Of a DNA stretch of 54,152 bases, positions 33,956 to 41,150 are shown in pieces. A model generated the notes under the pieces. The model was not told the origin of the DNA. It made no database searches and saw nothing but the letters and a program-made list of their open reading frames with translations. The stretch is from an uncultured Prevotellaceae bacterium (GTDB lineage Bacteria > Bacteroidota > Bacteroidia > Bacteroidales > Bacteroidaceae): NCBI GenBank assembly GCA_947167515.1, contig CAMVIM010000026.1, positions 1 to 54,152 of the forward strand, in the 5' to 3' direction. The position numbers and the translations under genes are program-made. The stretch's first letter is position 1; every line of letters starts with the position of its first letter.

Positions 33956-33987
33956 TTTGGTACATGGTGACAAAAGACATAACTTTG
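33956..33987 (+). promoter_or_regulatory. Promoter of the MORN-repeat gene
   Basis: TTTG (33956-33959), 20 nt, TAACTTTG (33980-33987) followed by CA. The leader is about 85 bases. Confidence 0.68.
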
Positions 33988-34078
33988 CATCGTCATCAAG
34001 AAAAATGACGCAACCCAATTAAAAATTAAGTAAGAATAGAATAAGATATTTACCACTTAAAAAAGAAAGGGCAAAATT

Positions 34079-34891
34079 ATGAAGAAGTTTCTCTTAACAG
34101 TTTTAGCATTCTTATCCTTTGGTGCTTATAGCCACATCATGGGACAAACAACTGCTACTGACACTCAGCAGAAGAATCCTGACCTCAAGACCGCAGGAAA
34201 GTACACTGGTTCGAAGAAGGCCGGAAAGATGCACGGTAAGGGCGTCTATGAATGGAAGAACGGCGACCGCTTCGAGGGTAATTTCGTGGATGGCCAGATT
34301 GATGGCTACGGACGTTACTCTTGGGTAGAAGGCGACGTTTACCAGGGCGACTTCAAGGACGGCAAGCAGGAAGGTTTCGGATCTGCATTCTATGCCGACA
34401 AGTGCAACACTTACGAAGGTGAGTGGAAGAACGGTAAGCGTAATGGTCACGGCAAGCTCACTTGGGCAAACGGTGACACATACGAAGGAGAATGGGTTGA
34501 CGACGTACGTGTAGGCGAAGGTGTGTTCACTGCAGCTAACGGCGACAAGTACGTAGGTCACTATGAGAATAACCAGCGCAATGGCTTCGGTACATACTAC
34601 CACAACAATGGTGACGTGTATGCAGGTCAGTGGGTGAACGGTGAGAAGGAAGGTCTGGGCAAGTACACTTATGCTAACGGCAACGTGTATGAGGGTCAGT
34701 TCAGCAACTCCTACATTCAGGGTCAAGGCACTTTCGTATGGGCATCTGGCGCTACCTATACAGGTCAGTTCAAGGAAGATATGCGTAACGGTGTCGGTAC
34801 TTACACCACCGCTTCAGGCCGCGTGATTGCTGGTAACTGGAAGGACAACCGCTTTGCTGGCGACATCAACAACGCCCTTGCACAGCGCTAA
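34079..34891 (+). CDS. Secreted MORN-repeat protein
   Basis: 270 residues. A signal peptide (MKKFLLTVLAFLSFGAYSHI then MGQ) is followed by about eight MORN repeats of 23 residues from ~40 to 255, pattern (Y/F)EGxWxxGxxxGxGxxxxxxGxx, for example YEGEWKNGKRNGHGKLTWAN. MORN repeats make elongated beta-sheets that bind lipids or act as scaffolds. In Bacteroidetes, exported MORN proteins are common but unassigned. Codon use is plainer and less C-rich than in its neighbours, as expected for a well-expressed gene (inference). Monocistronic. Confidence 0.88.
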   Translation: MKKFLLTVLAFLSFGAYSHIMGQTTATDTQQKNPDLKTAGKYTGSKKAGKMHGKGVYEWKNGDRFEGNFVDGQIDGYGRYSWVEGDVYQGDFKDGKQEGFGSAFYADKCNTYEGEWKNGKRNGHGKLTWANGDTYEGEWVDDVRVGEGVFTAANGDKYVGHYENNQRNGFGTYYHNNGDVYAGQWVNGEKEGLGKYTYANGNVYEGQFSNSYIQGQGTFVWASGATYTGQFKEDMRNGVGTYTTASGRVIAGNWKDNRFAGDINNALAQR

Positions 34892-35232
34892 CGGAACTTC
34901 CCGAACACTACCACCGATGCAACGATGCTGCACGATGCGGATGTGCAGAAGAAAGGAGAAAATTTAGTACAGTGCGGATGATGAAACACAGCGTGAATGT
35001 GCAGCTCAGTTGAGTAGGTGAAACAACTAATCTTTACTATGACAGCATAAAAGACTTTAATAATTCAAAATTCAATACCTGTTAATTCACTTCCATAAAT
35101 ACAATTTTTTGGTGTAAATTTGAAAGGGTTTTTGCCCAAATCTTTGTAAAAAATAAGTAGTAAATAGTAATTCATAACATCCCCCTTTTATAAGTTACAC
35201 ATAATCGAAATAGTTTTTAATGGAAATAGGTA

Positions 35233-35290
35233 GGCTTCCGCTTGACAATGCATTAGAGATAATCCATTGAGGAGTGGAAGCCGTTTTTTT
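35233..35290 (+). terminator. Long imperfect stem-loop with T7 tract
   Basis: GGCTTCC and GGAAGCC arms with further pairing inside, then GTTTTTTT. It could end MORN read-through or an unseen small RNA from the AT-rich DNA upstream. Confidence 0.65.
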
Positions 35291-35346
35291 GTCTTCTTTA
35301 CAGTCACTTTTTCTATTTCATTGTTGCTTTTTTGGTATCGTTTGGC

Positions 35347-35354
35347 TATCTTTG
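35347..35354 (+). promoter_or_regulatory. -7 element for the HExxH protein gene
   Basis: TATCTTTG followed by CC, 54 bases before the ATG at 35409. Confidence 0.5.
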
Positions 35355-35408
35355 CCTCGATTTATCTCGTTTTCCAACCCATACTCCCCTATCCATCTCC
35401 TTCTTGCG

Positions 35409-35801
35409 ATGAAAGTTATCTATACACGGCATTTTCCGCCTGGAAGTTTCCACGGCATCAACCTTTTCGGTGTTGTCTTTGTACAACGCCGATGGGGGGA
35501 GATGGCTCCTGAGGAACTGAACCATGAGCTGATTCATACGCTGCAGCAGTGGGAGATGGAATTTCTCCTGTTCTACTTGTGGTATGGGGTTGAGTATGTG
35601 GTGCGGTTAGTGCAGTATCGGTTCGATGCAACGAAGGCGTATTATAACATCAGTTTTGAGCGGGAGGCGTATGCGAACGAACGAAATCTGGATTATCTGC
35701 GAAAGCGACGGGTGTTTTCCTGGTGGCGGTATCTGAGGGAAGATACTGTTGGGAAGGGAGGCTGCGACAACGTCCCTGCAGAGGGAACAAAGGACGAATA
35801 G
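35409..35801 (+). CDS. Small membrane-associated HExxH protein
   Basis: 130 residues. H39-E-L-I-H43 (NHELIHTLQQ) is a gluzincin-type zinc motif, with a possible third ligand Glu in SFEREAYANE about 45 residues later. A hydrophobic, aromatic segment (EFLLFYLWYGVEYVV, ~51-65) follows the motif and probably lies in or on the membrane. Length and layout fit a minimal peptidase-like domain, but activity is unproven and no named family was recognised. The C-terminal 15 residues (GGCDNVPAEG) come from DNA resembling the intergenic GCTGCGAC repeat, hinting that the repeat overran the gene end. The start at 35409 is chosen because 35274 lies upstream of the -7 box. Confidence 0.6.
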   Translation: MKVIYTRHFPPGSFHGINLFGVVFVQRRWGEMAPEELNHELIHTLQQWEMEFLLFYLWYGVEYVVRLVQYRFDATKAYYNISFEREAYANERNLDYLRKRRVFSWWRYLREDTVGKGGCDNVPAEGTKDE

Positions 35802-35883
35802 GCAAAAAAGGTGAGGAAGAAGGGTGGAAAGGGAAGAAAATGAGAGGAAAAAGAGGGGGATGGCGTTTTTTTTTCTTTATCTT

Positions 35884-35914
35884 TTTGTTTATTAGACAAT
35901 TTGTGGTAACTTTG
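35884..35914 (+). promoter_or_regulatory. Promoter of the HU gene
   Basis: TTTG (35884-35887), exactly 19 nt, TAACTTTG (35907-35914) followed by CA. The leader is ~210 bases and contains an almost pure purine stretch (35984-36082). Confidence 0.8.
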
Positions 35915-35983
35915 CACTCGCTTCGAGAAAAGAGACGCATGGTAGGCGTCCCTTTTTTACGGAGTACACATTATTATATATAA

Positions 35984-36082
35984 GAGAGGGAGGAAGAGGA
36001 GAAGGAAGAAGGAAAAGAGGGCGATGAAGAGGGGGAACGAGAGAAGGAGAGAAGGAGCGAGGAAAGGAGAACGAGGGGAACG
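35984..36082 (+). other. Polypurine tract in the HU leader
   Basis: Nearly 100 bases of almost only G and A (GAGGGAGGAAGAGGAGAAGG ...), interrupted by a few C and T. A second tract (36399-36466) follows the HU stop codon. The - strand reading of these tracts gives low-complexity Ser/Pro/Phe ORFs that are not genes. Confidence 0.7.
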
Positions 36083-36124
36083 ATGCATGGAATATCATTA
36101 TAAACATAATAAATAGAAAATAAA

Positions 36125-36397
36125 ATGACTAAAGCAGAAATCGTTGCTGAAATCAGCAAAAAAACTGGTGTAGAAAGAGAGAAGGCTCTGAAAGTGGTAG
36201 AGGCTCTCATGGTAGTGATCAAGGATAAGACTGTAGCTGGGGAGGATATCTTCCTTCGCGGTTTCGGCACTTTCACCACGAAGACTCGTGCAAAGAAGGT
36301 GGGCCGTCTCATTAAGGAGAATAAGTCTGTGATTGTGCCTGAGCACAAGATTCCTTACTTCAAGCCTTGTGAGGATTATAAGGAGATGATGGCCTGA
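36125..36397 (+). CDS. HU family DNA-binding protein (90 aa)
   Basis: Standard-length HU/IHF-type protein: MTKAEIVAEISKKTGVEREK, then FLRGFGTFTTKTRAKKVGR for the beta-arm base and VPEHKIPYFKPCEDYKEMM at the C-terminus. The proline at the arm tip region is replaced (KENKSVIVPEHKIPYFKP keeps the later Pro). It compacts and bends DNA as a nucleoid protein. Consensus promoter, very long purine-rich leader and a strong terminator suggest high and possibly post-transcriptionally controlled expression. Confidence 0.93.
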   Translation: MTKAEIVAEISKKTGVEREKALKVVEALMVVIKDKTVAGEDIFLRGFGTFTTKTRAKKVGRLIKENKSVIVPEHKIPYFKPCEDYKEMMA

Positions 36398-36466
36398 TAG
36401 GAGGGAGAAAGGAAAAAGAAAAAGAAAGTAAGAGAGAAAAAGAAAAAAGAGAAAAAGAAAGAGGAA

Positions 36467-36501
36467 AGGCACCTCATGCGTTGGGCATGGGGTGCCTTTT
36501 T
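36467..36501 (+). terminator. Rho-independent terminator of the HU gene
   Basis: AGGCACCTCATGC (36467-36479) pairs with GCATGGGGTGCCT (36485-36497; one G-T pair), followed by TTTT. Confidence 0.88.
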
Positions 36502-36525
36502 GGGTTGGGGTGGAGGATGGGTTGG

Positions 36526-36600
36526 CTGCGACGAAATCGCAGGCCTCAGTGGGGGGGGGAGGATTGCCGGGGAAACCGGCAAGCGCAAGCGGTGAGGGAA
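36526..36600. repeat. Intergenic repeat with CTGCGAC and GCCGG hairpins
   Basis: CTGCGAC-gaa-aTCGCAG (36526-36542) followed by purine-rich DNA and TTGCCGGGGAAACCGGCAAG then CGCAAGCG (36564-36592). The same pair of hairpins occurs in reverse order at 38021-38088. Confidence 0.72.
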
Positions 36601-36684
36601 AAAGGGACGAGAGAGGATGGAGGGAACAAAGAGGACGAGAGAGCAAAGGACGACGGAGGGAGCAGAGGGGGCGGGGGGAGTGGA

Positions 36685-37275
36685 TTAGGGACGGGGGGTG
36701 GAGGTGATGACTTGGTCGATGACTTGGGGGAAGTGCTGCATCTCGAGGATGTGGACTTTGTCGGCGATGTCGTCGGGGGTGTCGGTGGGGAGGATGGGGG
36801 TGGAGAACTGGGCGATGTGTTCGCCTTGGTCGAGTTCAGCGTTGACGAAGTGGATGGTGATGCCCGATTCGGTGTCACCAGCGGCTTTGACGGCTTCGTG
36901 GACGTGGTGTCCCCACATGCCTTTGCCTCCGTGTTTGGGTAGGAGGGCTGGGTGGATGTTGATGATGCGGTTGGGGAATTGGGTAATGAGGTATTCGGGT
37001 ACTTTGGGGAGGAAACCGGCGAGGATGATGTAGTCGCAACCCGTGACGGTGTCGAGGACGAGTTGGGGGTCATCGTTGAGTTGCTGACGGGTGATGACGG
37101 TGGTGGGTACGCCGAGGCGCTGGGCGCGGACGAGGGCGTAGGCGTCGCTACGGCTGCTGACGACGATGGGGATTTGGACGTCGGTGCGGGATTGGAAGTA
37201 GCGGATGATGTTTTCGCAGTTGGTGCCGCCTCCGGTGACGAAGATGGCGAGGCGAATGGGGTTGGTAGGTGTCAT
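36685..37275 (-). CDS. purN: Phosphoribosylglycinamide formyltransferase (GAR transformylase)
   Basis: 196 residues, the usual PurN length. It transfers the formyl group of 10-formyl-tetrahydrofolate to GAR in purine synthesis (cytoplasm). Seen: the N-terminal phosphate-binding loop TGGGTN (family SGxGTN), the catalytic segment NIHPALLPKHGGKGMWGHHV (family Asn and His kept; the Bacteroidetes GGKGMxGHHVHEAV form) and the catalytic Asp region AELDQGEHIAQ. The start ATG at 37275 gives MTPTNPIRLAIFVTGGG; longer frames upstream are repeat DNA. The 137-base gap to the DUF1232 gene holds a GCGG-gggaaa-CCGC hairpin but no -7 box, so purN may be cotranscribed with it. Confidence 0.93.
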   Translation of the reverse strand: MTPTNPIRLAIFVTGGGTNCENIIRYFQSRTDVQIPIVVSSRSDAYALVRAQRLGVPTTVITRQQLNDDPQLVLDTVTGCDYIILAGFLPKVPEYLITQFPNRIINIHPALLPKHGGKGMWGHHVHEAVKAAGDTESGITIHFVNAELDQGEHIAQFSTPILPTDTPDDIADKVHILEMQHFPQVIDQVITSTPRP

Positions 37276-37412
37276 GGGAATGGATGGGTTGGATGGGTTA
37301 TGGCGGCGGGGAAACCGCCGTGCGCAAGTTGAGGGGGAAGGAGGGTGAAAGAGGGTGAAGGACGAGGGAGGAGGAGGGAGGGGGGTGGGAAAGCCGCTGT
37401 CTGCTATTGCCA

Positions 37413-37871
37413 CTAGCCTATTTGGAAGGGGGGGATTTCTTCGAAGTCGATGTCTTCGATTTCGAGGGGGGCGGCTTCGGCTTCGGTGCGCTGCTTGCGG
37501 CGGAGGTAGAAGCGGTAGCGGTCGAGTTCGTCGGCAAACTCGTGGGTTGCCCACATGAGGATGGCGGCATCATCGACGAGACCTGCCAGTGGGAGGAAGT
37601 CGGGCAGGAAGTCGGCTGGGGTGACTACATAGACGAGGGCGCCTATGATGACGGTGAGGTTGAGGACGTTGTATTCTTTGTAGTGCCCCGTGAACACGTC
37701 GCGGATGTATTGGCAGATGAAGAGAAATTCGTCTTTGACTGCCTTGAGGCCTTCTTTAGAGGCGTATTTCTTGGCCTTTTCGAAGAGGTCCTTGAGTTTT
37801 TTGGGATGGGTGGCGTAGTAGCGTCCAGCTGCTGCCCAACTGCCTTTTTTGAAGTTCTTTGAGTAATCCAT
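37413..37871 (-). CDS. DUF1232 (YkvA-type) membrane protein
   Basis: 152 residues. The DUF1232 signature TPADFLPDFLPLAGLVDDAA spans residues 84-103, after a predicted membrane strand/helix (VLNLTVIIGALVYVV). The N-terminus is basic and helical; the C-terminus is acidic (EAAPLEIEDIDFEEIPPF). Function unknown; related proteins are small membrane proteins linked to stress or antiporter regulation in other phyla. The promoter is 40-bp identical to that of the CaCA antiporter gene at 32326. Upstream of purN in the same direction. Confidence 0.88.
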   Translation of the reverse strand: MDYSKNFKKGSWAAAGRYYATHPKKLKDLFEKAKKYASKEGLKAVKDEFLFICQYIRDVFTGHYKEYNVLNLTVIIGALVYVVTPADFLPDFLPLAGLVDDAAILMWATHEFADELDRYRFYLRRKQRTEAEAAPLEIEDIDFEEIPPFQIG

Positions 37872-37898
37872 AAGTGTTCGTCTTTTAGATTCTGAGTG

Positions 37899-37929
37899 CA
37901 AAGGAACGGATTTTTTTTGATATGAGCAA
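37899..37929 (-). promoter_or_regulatory. Promoter of the DUF1232-purN transcript
   Basis: On the - strand TTGC (37929-37926), exactly 19 nt, TTCCTTTG (37906-37899), 28 bases before the ATG at 37871. Identical to the antiporter promoter. Confidence 0.72.
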
Positions 37930-37971
37930 GAAAAGGGAAGGAAAAAAGAGGGGGGAGATGGGGGAAAGGAA

Positions 37972-38001
37972 AAGCGGGCTGCGTGGGAATGCAGCCCGCT
38001 T
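37972..38001 (-). terminator. Hairpin terminator after the HEIGH-protein gene
   Basis: AAGCGGGCTGC (37972-37982) pairs perfectly with GCAGCCCGCTT (37991-38001), 8-nt loop. On the - strand it is followed by TTCCTTTCC; on the + strand by GGGTTTTTT. It would stop leftward transcription from the gene at 38135. Confidence 0.72.
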
Positions 38002-38134
38002 GGGTTTTTTGGGGGGAGGGTTGCCGGGGAAACCGGCAAGCGCAAGGGCGAGGAGGGGGGGGAGGAGAGGGCTGCGACGCGGTCGCAGCAGAGAGGACGG
38101 AGGGGACGGGGGGAACGAGCGGGGGAGGGAGGAG

Positions 38135-40402
38135 TCACTTGGAGAAGACCTTGCGGCCGTTTCGGATGAGGAGGCCTTTGGAGGCTGGGGAGACGGGGTG
38201 GCCGCTGAGGTTGTAGGTGCCTTGGTACTTGGAGGAGGAGGAAGAGGATGAGGACGAAGCCGGTGCGGAGGGGTTGTCGGCGAGGGGGATGGATTGGATG
38301 CCGACGACTTCATCTACTTTGGGGTCTTGCTGGATGGAGGCGAGGGTGACGGTGGGGGTGGTGCCTGCGGAGGCGACGGTCACGTTGAAGATGAAGCGGA
38401 CGAGGGCTGTTTCGGAGGTTTCTTTGGTGCCGTCATTGTCTTTGTCGAGGTTGAGTTGGTATTTCAGGCCTTGACGGATGGTGTAGGTGTTGCCCACGGT
38501 GAGACGGCCGGGGTTCTGTCCGATGGTGAAGGCGAGCCGGCTGGGGTCGAACTCGCTGTAGAGGTAGCCGTTGCCGCTCTGGTAGGTGCAGCGGTTGCCT
38601 GCATCGGTGAACCAGTGTCCGCTGGCGTTGGTGGTGTAGCCAGAGTTGAGAATCTTGCCGTTGGACTGGAGGGCGTAGAACTTGATTTGTCCGTCGGTGG
38701 GGGCTTGTGCGCTCCATGGCACCATGTGTGAGTTGATGTCGGCAGCCTGCATCTGGAAGGCGGTGCCGATAGCTGACAGGGCGAGGTCTTCGACATTGAA
38801 GGTGGCGCCGCTGTAGTCGTTGGTGCGTGGGATGGTGACGTTGTAGGTGAGGGTGCAGTCGGTGATGGGGAGTTGTTCGTCGATGAAGGGTGCGCCCTTG
38901 ATGTTGGTGCCGTGGAATTCGACGGTGTAGGGCCACTGGTCATCGTTGGTTATGTTCTCGTCCCAAAGGTGGCGGATGTACTCACGTGGTGCAGGACACA
39001 CGACAAGCCAGAGGCGTTCGGTGTTTTCGGGCACGGTGGTGGTGACGGTGACGGTCTTTGCGCCCGTGGCATCGTCGTCACCGCAGTAGAGCTTATCCTC
39101 GTAGAGATAGCGTCTCGAGCCGTCCTTCAGCAGGGCGACATAGCCAAGACGGAATCCGCGCCTCTTATAGTAGTTTGTCACAGAGTTGTAGTAGGAACGT
39201 GTGGCGCTGACATACTGGTTGTCGCCGTTCAGATACTGTTTCGGGTCGGCATCGGCCAGTTTGGCGGCCGTCTTCAGCGAGGTGAAGTCCGTGGACACCT
39301 CTGTGCCAGCTTCGGGCACATTGAGGGGGATGATGTTGAAGCCCGTGGATTGGGGACATGAGGAGTATGCCACCTGATGCTTGGCACCGCCGAGGGTGAC
39401 ATAATTATAAGTATAAGGGTAGTTTTTCGTCCATTCGAGGCCTTCCTCCTTGCAGTTGTCCACGTCGAAGTCCACGGTTGCCATCTTCATGGCATACTCG
39501 AAGTACATCTTGAAGAGTTCCTGCACCGTGAGTCCCTTCAGGCTCATGAGCACCTCGTTGGCATCGTAGCCCTGCTCGCCGCCAGGTGTGCCGGCGTCGT
39601 GACACCACACCTTGCCCACGATGGAGCGGTCTTGGTATTTTTCCACCAGATAGTAGTGCCACCAGTAGCTCTGGTAGCGCATCCACTCGTGGGTCATGGC
39701 ATAGTTGGCTGCGCGTGGGAAGTAGGGGGTGCCATAGACCAGCCAGCTCTCCGTCCATTTCAGGTCGGGATAAGCCATTGCCGCCTGCCACTGCGCCGTC
39801 TGCTCCCACCATCCGGAGCCTTGTCCCTGGGGGAAGTGGAAGCCCGAACCGCCGCCATAGTCGCTGTAGCAGACATACTGGAAAGAGTGCCCGATCTCGT
39901 GGGCGATGGTGTGTCCCACAGGCTTGCAGGTGCTGGGATTGATCCAGAGGGCTGGGCACATGAAGTCGTAGCCGCCGCCGTAAGCCATCCATTCGGTGGT
40001 GTGGTTGAGCAGAATCATGCTCTTATATTTCGTCACCTTCGAATTGGGCGCACCGCCGAAGCCGAGCGTCTCCACATTGAGGTGGTAGAACATCTCCGCC
40101 TTCTGCAGCAGGTCGTCGATGTCCACATAATAGAAGTCGCTGGAAGGAAGTTCGTTGGGAGCCTTCTGTCCATAGCCCTTGTCCCAATAGACAATGAAGT
40201 TCTCGCTCTCCTTCGAGCGAGTCTTCGACCATGTGTAGGTGGCATTCGGGTCGCTCTCCTTATAGAGTAATGTGTCGCGGCCGTACACCTTGTTCTGCAC
40301 CCAGTTGTCCTGATAGCCAGAGGGGATGTAGAGTTGTTTCTGTGCCATTGCTGCCACTGCCGACAGCACAAGCGCCCCTGTGAGTAAAGTTTTTTTCATC
40401 AT
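38135..40402 (-). CDS. Secreted HEIGH metalloprotease-like protein with DUF4859 domain (DUF6055-like)
   Basis: About 755 residues. A signal peptide (MKKTLLTGALVLSAVAAMAQ) is followed by a DUF6055-like catalytic region: HTIAHEIGHSFQ (HExxH near 168-172) with GSGWWEQTAQWQ about 25 residues later giving a possible third Glu ligand. A DUF4859-type domain lies near 580-680 (GHWFTDAGNRCTYQSGNGYL, FTIGQNPG). The tail is a nine-Ser run, then KYQGTYNLSGHPVS ... LIRNGRKVFSK, a cell-surface sorting-like signal. It probably degrades or binds host or dietary glycoproteins outside the cell (inference). ATG at 40402 or 40399 (MMKK or MKK) are both possible. Divergent from the DUF4859-repeat gene at 41151. 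Confidence 0.8.
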   Translation of the reverse strand: MMKKTLLTGALVLSAVAAMAQKQLYIPSGYQDNWVQNKVYGRDTLLYKESDPNATYTWSKTRSKESENFIVYWDKGYGQKAPNELPSSDFYYVDIDDLLQKAEMFYHLNVETLGFGGAPNSKVTKYKSMILLNHTTEWMAYGGGYDFMCPALWINPSTCKPVGHTIAHEIGHSFQYVCYSDYGGGSGFHFPQGQGSGWWEQTAQWQAAMAYPDLKWTESWLVYGTPYFPRAANYAMTHEWMRYQSYWWHYYLVEKYQDRSIVGKVWCHDAGTPGGEQGYDANEVLMSLKGLTVQELFKMYFEYAMKMATVDFDVDNCKEEGLEWTKNYPYTYNYVTLGGAKHQVAYSSCPQSTGFNIIPLNVPEAGTEVSTDFTSLKTAAKLADADPKQYLNGDNQYVSATRSYYNSVTNYYKRRGFRLGYVALLKDGSRRYLYEDKLYCGDDDATGAKTVTVTTTVPENTERLWLVVCPAPREYIRHLWDENITNDDQWPYTVEFHGTNIKGAPFIDEQLPITDCTLTYNVTIPRTNDYSGATFNVEDLALSAIGTAFQMQAADINSHMVPWSAQAPTDGQIKFYALQSNGKILNSGYTTNASGHWFTDAGNRCTYQSGNGYLYSEFDPSRLAFTIGQNPGRLTVGNTYTIRQGLKYQLNLDKDNDGTKETSETALVRFIFNVTVASAGTTPTVTLASIQQDPKVDEVVGIQSIPLADNPSAPASSSSSSSSSKYQGTYNLSGHPVSPASKGLLIRNGRKVFSK

Positions 40403-40455
40403 AGTTAGTTTTAGCAAGTCAGTTAAAATCGCATCGAGAAAGGATTTTTCTGGCA

Positions 40456-40486
40456 CAAAGGAACTGCTTTTTCGTCAGATAAGCAA
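40456..40486 (-). promoter_or_regulatory. Promoter of the HEIGH-protein gene
   Basis: On the - strand TTGC (40486-40483), exactly 19 nt, TTCCTTTG (40463-40456). Its CTTGCTnAT word and A-rich spacer resemble the duplicated antiporter/DUF1232 promoter. Confidence 0.65.
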
Positions 40487-40591
40487 GAAAAAGCGGGACG
40501 AATATTCACCTTTTAGACGTAATTGACATAAATTGGACGATTTTGCCCTTCCCCTTCCCCACTCCATCTGTCCGCCCGCTGCCTCTCTATG

Positions 40592-40673
40592 GGTTACGCC
40601 GTTGCACTTTCAATTTGCACGGCGTTCTTATTATAATAGGTACGCCGTTCCTATTGCAATTTGCACGACGTGT
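40592..40673. repeat. 90-bp interspersed repeat, copy B
   Basis: Opens GGTTACGCCGTTGCAC and ends TTTGCACGACGTGT, with ATTATAAT and TACGCCGTTCCTATTGCAAT inside. Related to 28506-28594 and 53676-53766. The whole gap 40403-41150 (748 bases) holds this repeat, the small-RNA candidate at 40701-40821 and the promoter of the next gene. Confidence 0.8.
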
Positions 40674-40700
40674 CATCTGGAGGGGGAACGGGAGGGGTGA

Positions 40701-40821
40701 GAAAAGAAAAGTGCCGTTGCTCACGCAGCGGCACTTCCGAATTTGTTAGATTAGCTATATTAATGAAAAACTTACTTGTCTGCAGGCAGATGGATGCACA
40801 ACCCACTTCTTGCCATTCGAC
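40701..40821 (-). ncRNA. Candidate small RNA (or 14-codon peptide) gene
   Basis: On the - strand a consensus promoter (CTTG 40857-40854, 19 nt, TACCTTTG 40834-40827) is followed after about 110 bases by a perfect-looking terminator (AAGTGCCGTTGC/GCAGCGGCACTT, 4-nt loop, TTTTCTTTTC). No normal gene fits between them. The only start gives MARSGLCIHLPADK then stop (ATG near 40811). The rest is AT-rich and could fold or pair with targets. Confidence 0.6.
40709..40736 (-). terminator. Terminator of the small-RNA candidate
   Basis: Arms 40709-40720 and 40725-40736 (12 bp with one G-T), loop tcac; T-run on the - strand side (40701-40710). Confidence 0.78.
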
Positions 40822-40826
40822 GGATG

Positions 40827-40857
40827 CAAAGGTACGTCTTTTTCACCATGCCGCAAG
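40827..40857 (-). promoter_or_regulatory. Promoter of the small-RNA candidate
   Basis: CTTG, exactly 19 nt, TACCTTTG followed by CA, read on the - strand. Confidence 0.68.
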
Positions 40858-41150
40858 TCTTTTCCGTATTTTTTTCGTCTTGCAACCCACATTTTCCTCA
40901 TTTCCATACAAAAAAGCCCGTTTCCCGCCCTTTCAGAGGTCAATACCCTCCGCTTTTCCCAACAGCAGGATGAAAATATAGTCCAAAAAGACACGAAAAT
41001 ACTCCACGCACGAAAAAACCACCCCAAAAAGTTTGGAGGTTCGGAAAGAAAACACGTACTTTGCCAGCGAAAGCATTGCTTCCACCCCTAACTGACCCAA
41101 AAACCTGAAACTTATTTATTAACTCTAATTTATTAACTTTTTTAGCTATT

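Larger units (their letters stand above)
34892..35408. other. Intergenic region with a structured segment
   Basis: 516 bases without a convincing gene before 35409. 34892-35220 is AT-rich with no clear element. A stem of about 18 positions (GGCTTCC 35233-35239 with GGAAGCC 35276-35282, inner CAATG/CCATTG) is followed by seven T at 35284-35290 and could be a terminator or attenuator. The -7 box at 35347 follows. Confidence 0.5.
37896..38090 (-). repeat. Promoter-bearing intergenic cassette, copy 2
   Basis: Read leftward: CTGCGAC-gcg-GTCGCAG (38072-38088), purine-rich DNA, GCCGG-ggaaa-CCGGC (38023-38037), an inserted hairpin AAGCGGGCTGC/GCAGCCCGCTT (37972-38001), then the DNA that ends in the 40-bp segment (37896-37935) identical to 32265-32304. 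Confidence 0.78.

Noticed and set aside
34892-35220. Possible 6S-type or other structured RNA
   Set aside because: No promoter-terminator pair or convincing fold could be seen by eye; only the terminal stem at 35233-35290 is clear.
36098-36646. - strand Ser/Phe/Leu-rich frames around the HU gene
   Set aside because: They are translations of polypurine tracts and the reverse of HU; no plausible protein.
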